DNA of 64,000 nt from Cordilura impudica (Eukaryota > Arthropoda > Insecta > Diptera > Scathophagidae), in contig OY821518.1 in the NCBI GenBank assembly GCA_963682025.1, positions 229,742,348 through 229,806,347 on the forward strand. Direction: 5' to 3'. Below the pieces are notes generated by a model, which worked only from the letters and a program-made list of their open reading frames with translations, was not told where the DNA came from and made no database searches. Shown in pieces: positions 60,738-64,000 of the stretch. The stretch's first letter is position 1, and every line of letters begins with the position of its first letter. A program made the position numbers and the translations under genes.

Positions 60738-60954
60738 TTAATGCAAAAGAAATGTATTTTCCCCACAACAAAATATTGCAGAATTTCATGTAAATAAAAT
60801 AATATACCGATTTATTTCTAACATGCAGTTATTATGGATATACATATATAGAATATATGTATATTATTTGTATTATTTAATATGTGTATGTATGTATATG
60901 TAAATATTTCACACAAAAAATACAACATCAAACGTTATTTTTGTGATTTTTTTT

Positions 60955-61880
60955 AAAATAAATTAATACATAAAAATTTTTTTTGCTAAATTTACATTGT
61001 TTTTTTTTATTAACAACTAGGTATTTTAGCATTATTTGCTTTAGATGATGGTGAATTTTTACTCCCTTTATATTAGCTCGTAGTGTCTGCTTGTCGAAAA
61101 AATTTTGGATCGATTTTAACCGCTTTCCCGTGATCCAATCGATCTGAAACCTTGCAGGCAGGCTCGTGGCAATGACAGAAATGATCTAGTAAATTTGTTT
61201 AGTGATGCCAAAACAATGGAAACTTTTGAATTTTTCTACCAGAGTTGATAAAAAAAATGTACAAAGGGTTAGTTTTTATTATATTATTACCACAACGACC
61301 ACAAAAACAACAAGTCCAGCTATGACAACAATACAACATTTAGAATAACAATAAGAAGAATATAGAAATATCATATTTTTCATTTTTTTTTTACTTTTTC
61401 ACAGATTTCCCTGGACCTGTTCCACCGATTTTAATGATTTTTGAAATAGAAATCTTCCCATGAATTTGGAGAATCATTCTCACTAAAAATGATCACCTTA
61501 GCTATCCTATTGAGGGCGTGATCGCGACAAGAACAACATAGAAAATTATATTTTTTCAAGACTTTTTTTAGTTCTTCATTCAAATCTCGGGCCCTAATCG
61601 ACCGATTTGGACGATTTTAAATAGCAAACTTTTCAGGATGTTAATGAATCATTTTTTATGCCAGCGAGCACCCTAGCTGCCCGATTGATGCCGCCATCGT
61701 GATTTCCACAGACGGACAGATGGACAGACGGACAGACGGACATCGCTATATCAATTCCGGTTGTTATAAGGATTACATATATATATATTATATGGGGTCC
61801 AAAATTTTTTTTCTAATTATTACAAACGGAATGACAAACTTATATATACCCTCTGCACACTGGAGTGGAGGGTATAAAAA
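60955..61880 (+). repeat. mini-me / INE-type interspersed repeat, copy 2
   Basis: A direct repeat of 872-1760 over about 880 bp with small differences; it includes the GACGGACAGATGGACAGACG tract (61711-61740), the ATCGCTATATCAATTCCGG core, the TA tract and TATATACCCTCTGCACACTG end. Confidence 0.7.
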
Positions 61881-62336
61881 TTATCTTAGGAATTTTTACT
61901 TTTATTATATTATAATGGACGAAATATGCTCTGCTGTACTTATGGATAAGAAACTTGATTTCATTGATCATATTAATATAATTGCTAATAAGGCAAGATC
62001 TACTCTTGGTTTCGTTAAACGAAGGGTTAAGGAGTTTTCTGATCCATATGTTAATAAATTGCTTTAAACGGATATTGTAAGACCCATTTTGGAATATACA
62101 TCAATAATGTGGAAACTATATTATCAGGTTCACATCAACGCAATTGAGTCTGTGCAGTAAAAGTTTTTTCCATTCTGTGTACGTGGTTTAGGTGGGAGTT
62201 ATGATGACTTACCATCATATCCTAATAGGGTAAGGCTTATTACACTTCCAACTCTTGGGAGCATGAGGACCATGCTAGGTGTTACTTTTGTATTCAACGT
62301 TGCTAACGGTGATGTTGTTTTAATAAAATTTAATGT
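61881..62336 (+). pseudogene. C-terminal RT fragment of another non-LTR element
   Basis: LMDKKLDFIDHINIIANKAR, STLGFVKRRVKEFSDPYVNK, LL, stop (62065), TDIVRPILEYTSIMWKLYYQ, VHINAIESVQ, stop, KFFPFCVRGLGGSYDDLPSY, PNRVRLITLPTL. This is the region after the RT fingers (the GFVKR...ILEY..IMW..Y motif) of Jockey/I-group LINEs. It ends in a TAATAAAATTTAATG run near 62322 with no long poly(A). Different from both the Jockey copy at 4719 and family X. Confidence 0.7.
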
Positions 62337-62571
62337 TTAACATACTTATTTTATTTATTTTATTTTATTATTGTAGTTTCACAAGTTATTTTAAAACGTT
62401 TTATTTGGATTATTTTAGGACAAATTTGACATGATTATATGTTACAAAATTTCGGACAATGCGCAGTGTCAGTTTACAACACTGATATCATAAAAAAAAA
62501 CTCAAAAGAAGAGAAATGTAAACAATAAAAATGTAACGGTATCCCAAACGGATACTGATGACCAGTGATGG

Positions 62572-62760
62572 GCAATTTGGCTCGCAGGAGCCTTTTGCAC
62601 TTACGAGCTAGCCGTTTGCACTTGAGTGCTGGACGATGGGAACAGTCAAGAGCCAGCATGAAGGGAAGGAATACAAGAGCAGAATGAAATTCTTTACTCT
62701 CATATTTCATATTTCTCTCTACTCTCTCTCTCTACTTACTCTACTCTCATATTTCTCATG
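62572..62760 (+). repeat. Possible hAT-type end and CT-rich tract
   Basis: CAGTGATGGGCAATTTGGCT followed by a GGCTC...GAGCC palindrome (62580-62592) resembles hAT termini. No matching second end was found. A CT-rich stretch lies at 62707-62752. Confidence 0.35.
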
Positions 62761-63734
62761 CATGACAACATGCTTTGCCCACAAGTACAGTGGAATAAAC
62801 ACAAAATTCTCATAATACAAAATATAAAATTTAAATAATGCATATACTGGAATTTAAGAAATTTACGTATATTTTCCAATCGTAGTATTATTAACATACA
62901 AATAAAAGAAATTAAAGAACTAATTATCAAAACATTTAAGTGACAAATTTGAATAATGTTCAATCAATTTTCAATAAAAAAATGTATCTTGTATTATCAT
63001 TTATTTAAATTTTTGGCATAATTGCCAATATTTTTTACAATTATTAAGTTAAATAATTAAAAATAAATCTCATAGATAGATTTACAATATATTTTCTAAA
63101 CTTCAGTCATTTCTTCAATCCCGACAATGGAATTTCAAATACTGCAACCTTAAAGAATATATAGGAATGATTAAGTTATGAAAATACTACAAATAAAAAT
63201 ATTTAAAATATAGAAAAACTCTAACAAAAGTTAAACAAAATTTTTCATACAAACAAAATTGAAAATTTACGATTTAAAAACATGTTATTGACCACAGTGC
63301 TTGGTTGAGCGACGTCGAAAATGAAAAGTGTTGCCGCTTACACATAATTGTATGCTTTATATATAGAACAGTTTCAACATTTGCAAAATCTATTAAAATT
63401 AGCTTAAAAATTGTAATTTAAAAAAAAAGAAAATTTAGTTACATTTTTTAAAAGTAAAGTCAATGTAAAATTTGTAATTTTCAAACAAATAATTGTATAT
63501 AATTATCATTTGATATTTGCAGTTAAAATTTTTATTCATTAATTGAGGAAGGCGGTAACCCTATTGCAGTCTTTGCTGAAAGAAAATTTGTTGTCAATGT
63601 TAGTTTCTCCGCAACTCTTGTGTGATGACCATCGCGCAGGGACGGATGTATAAATTTTTTCGTTTCCCTTTCCCCGCAAGTAGTTGTGCCCTTTGTCAAG
63701 CACTCGTTTGCACTTTGAGTATTTTAGGAGCCGA
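62761..63734. other. Unassigned AT-rich sequence
   Basis: No gene or repeat supported in this stretch. Confidence 0.35.
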
Positions 63735-64000
63735 AAATATAATATAATATAATATAATATAATATATATAATATAATATAATATAATATAATATAATATA
63801 ATATAATATAACATAATATAATATAATATAATATAATATAATATAATATAATATAATATAATATAATATAATATAATATAATATAATATAATATAATATA
63901 ATATAATATAATATAATATAATATAATATAATATAATATAATATAATATAATATAATATAATATAATATAATATAATATAATATAATATAATATAATATA
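63735..64000. repeat. (AATAT)n satellite-like array, continues past the window
   Basis: About 53 near-perfect AATAT units, with a TATATA interruption near 63764 and one AACAT variant near 63812. The frame at 63539-63814 is produced by this repeat. Confidence 0.95.

Noticed and set aside
63539..63814. Minus-strand frame LYYIILYYIILYY
   Set aside because: Produced by the AATAT array.
1..64000. tRNA, rRNA or spliceosomal RNA genes
   Set aside because: No sequence with the A/B boxes and cloverleaf or other recognisable RNA signature was found by eye; the only tRNA-related sequence is the gypsy primer site.

Overview
The window looks like AT-rich genomic DNA of a higher fly (brachyceran, probably calyptrate). 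The reasons are the mini-me/INE-type repeats with GACR tetranucleotide tracts, two DD41D (rosa-like) mariners, a Tc1/Jockey/Copia/Gypsy repertoire typical of Diptera, short (~106 bp) as well as kilobase-scale introns, and an AATAT pentamer array at the right edge. I cannot name a species. All family assignments rest on motifs read by eye from translations; no database search was possible.

Layout. 1-9.3 kb: a decayed minus-strand non-LTR element (ORF1, endonuclease and RT pieces) broken by a small MITE with CAG target duplications, by an INE-type repeat, and by a nearly full-length Jockey-like LINE (4719-9020) with a 14-bp target duplication. 9.4-18.9 kb: a decayed piggyBac-like element carrying a truncated Copia, a DD41D mariner (13484-14714) and a complete Transib transposon (15213-18426) whose ends look like V(D)J recombination signals. 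19.7-26.7 kb: a broken protein gene of an unclassified multicopy family, a Mutator/foldback-type element with a FLYWCH-like domain (two inverted copies, 20019-21130 and 25602-26693), and a second copy of the same non-LTR family broken by another DD41D mariner. 26.7-28.0 kb: a densovirus-like endogenous viral fragment preceded by an ITR-like hairpin. 28.8-40.9 kb: a young 11-kb Ty3/Gypsy element with 2.5-kb LTRs inserted into a Tc1 transposase. 41.3-43.5 kb: an intron-containing transposon-like gene with a MADF-like exon. 44.8-46.2 kb: a Tc1 relic split by a second copy of the CWG-type MITE.

46.4-58.3 kb holds the only convincing host gene: the last four exons of a minus-strand gene, all joining in phase, encoding a long, low-complexity protein with a KKRRAPAPP motif. 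Its introns are full of INE repeats, piggyBac-derived fragments, Tc1 and Transib relics and a second foldback element with a MITE nested inside it. 58.3-64.0 kb contains a Tourist-like MITE, a second mini-me copy, an RT C-terminal fragment and the start of an (AATAT)n array.

Most coding sequences here are dead transposon genes. The gypsy element is the youngest: its LTRs differ by only a handful of bases. Many of the frameshifts fall in A or T homopolymers, so some of the apparent decay may be base-calling error. The nested insertions can be ordered in time because removing each insert plus one target duplication restores an open frame in the host element.
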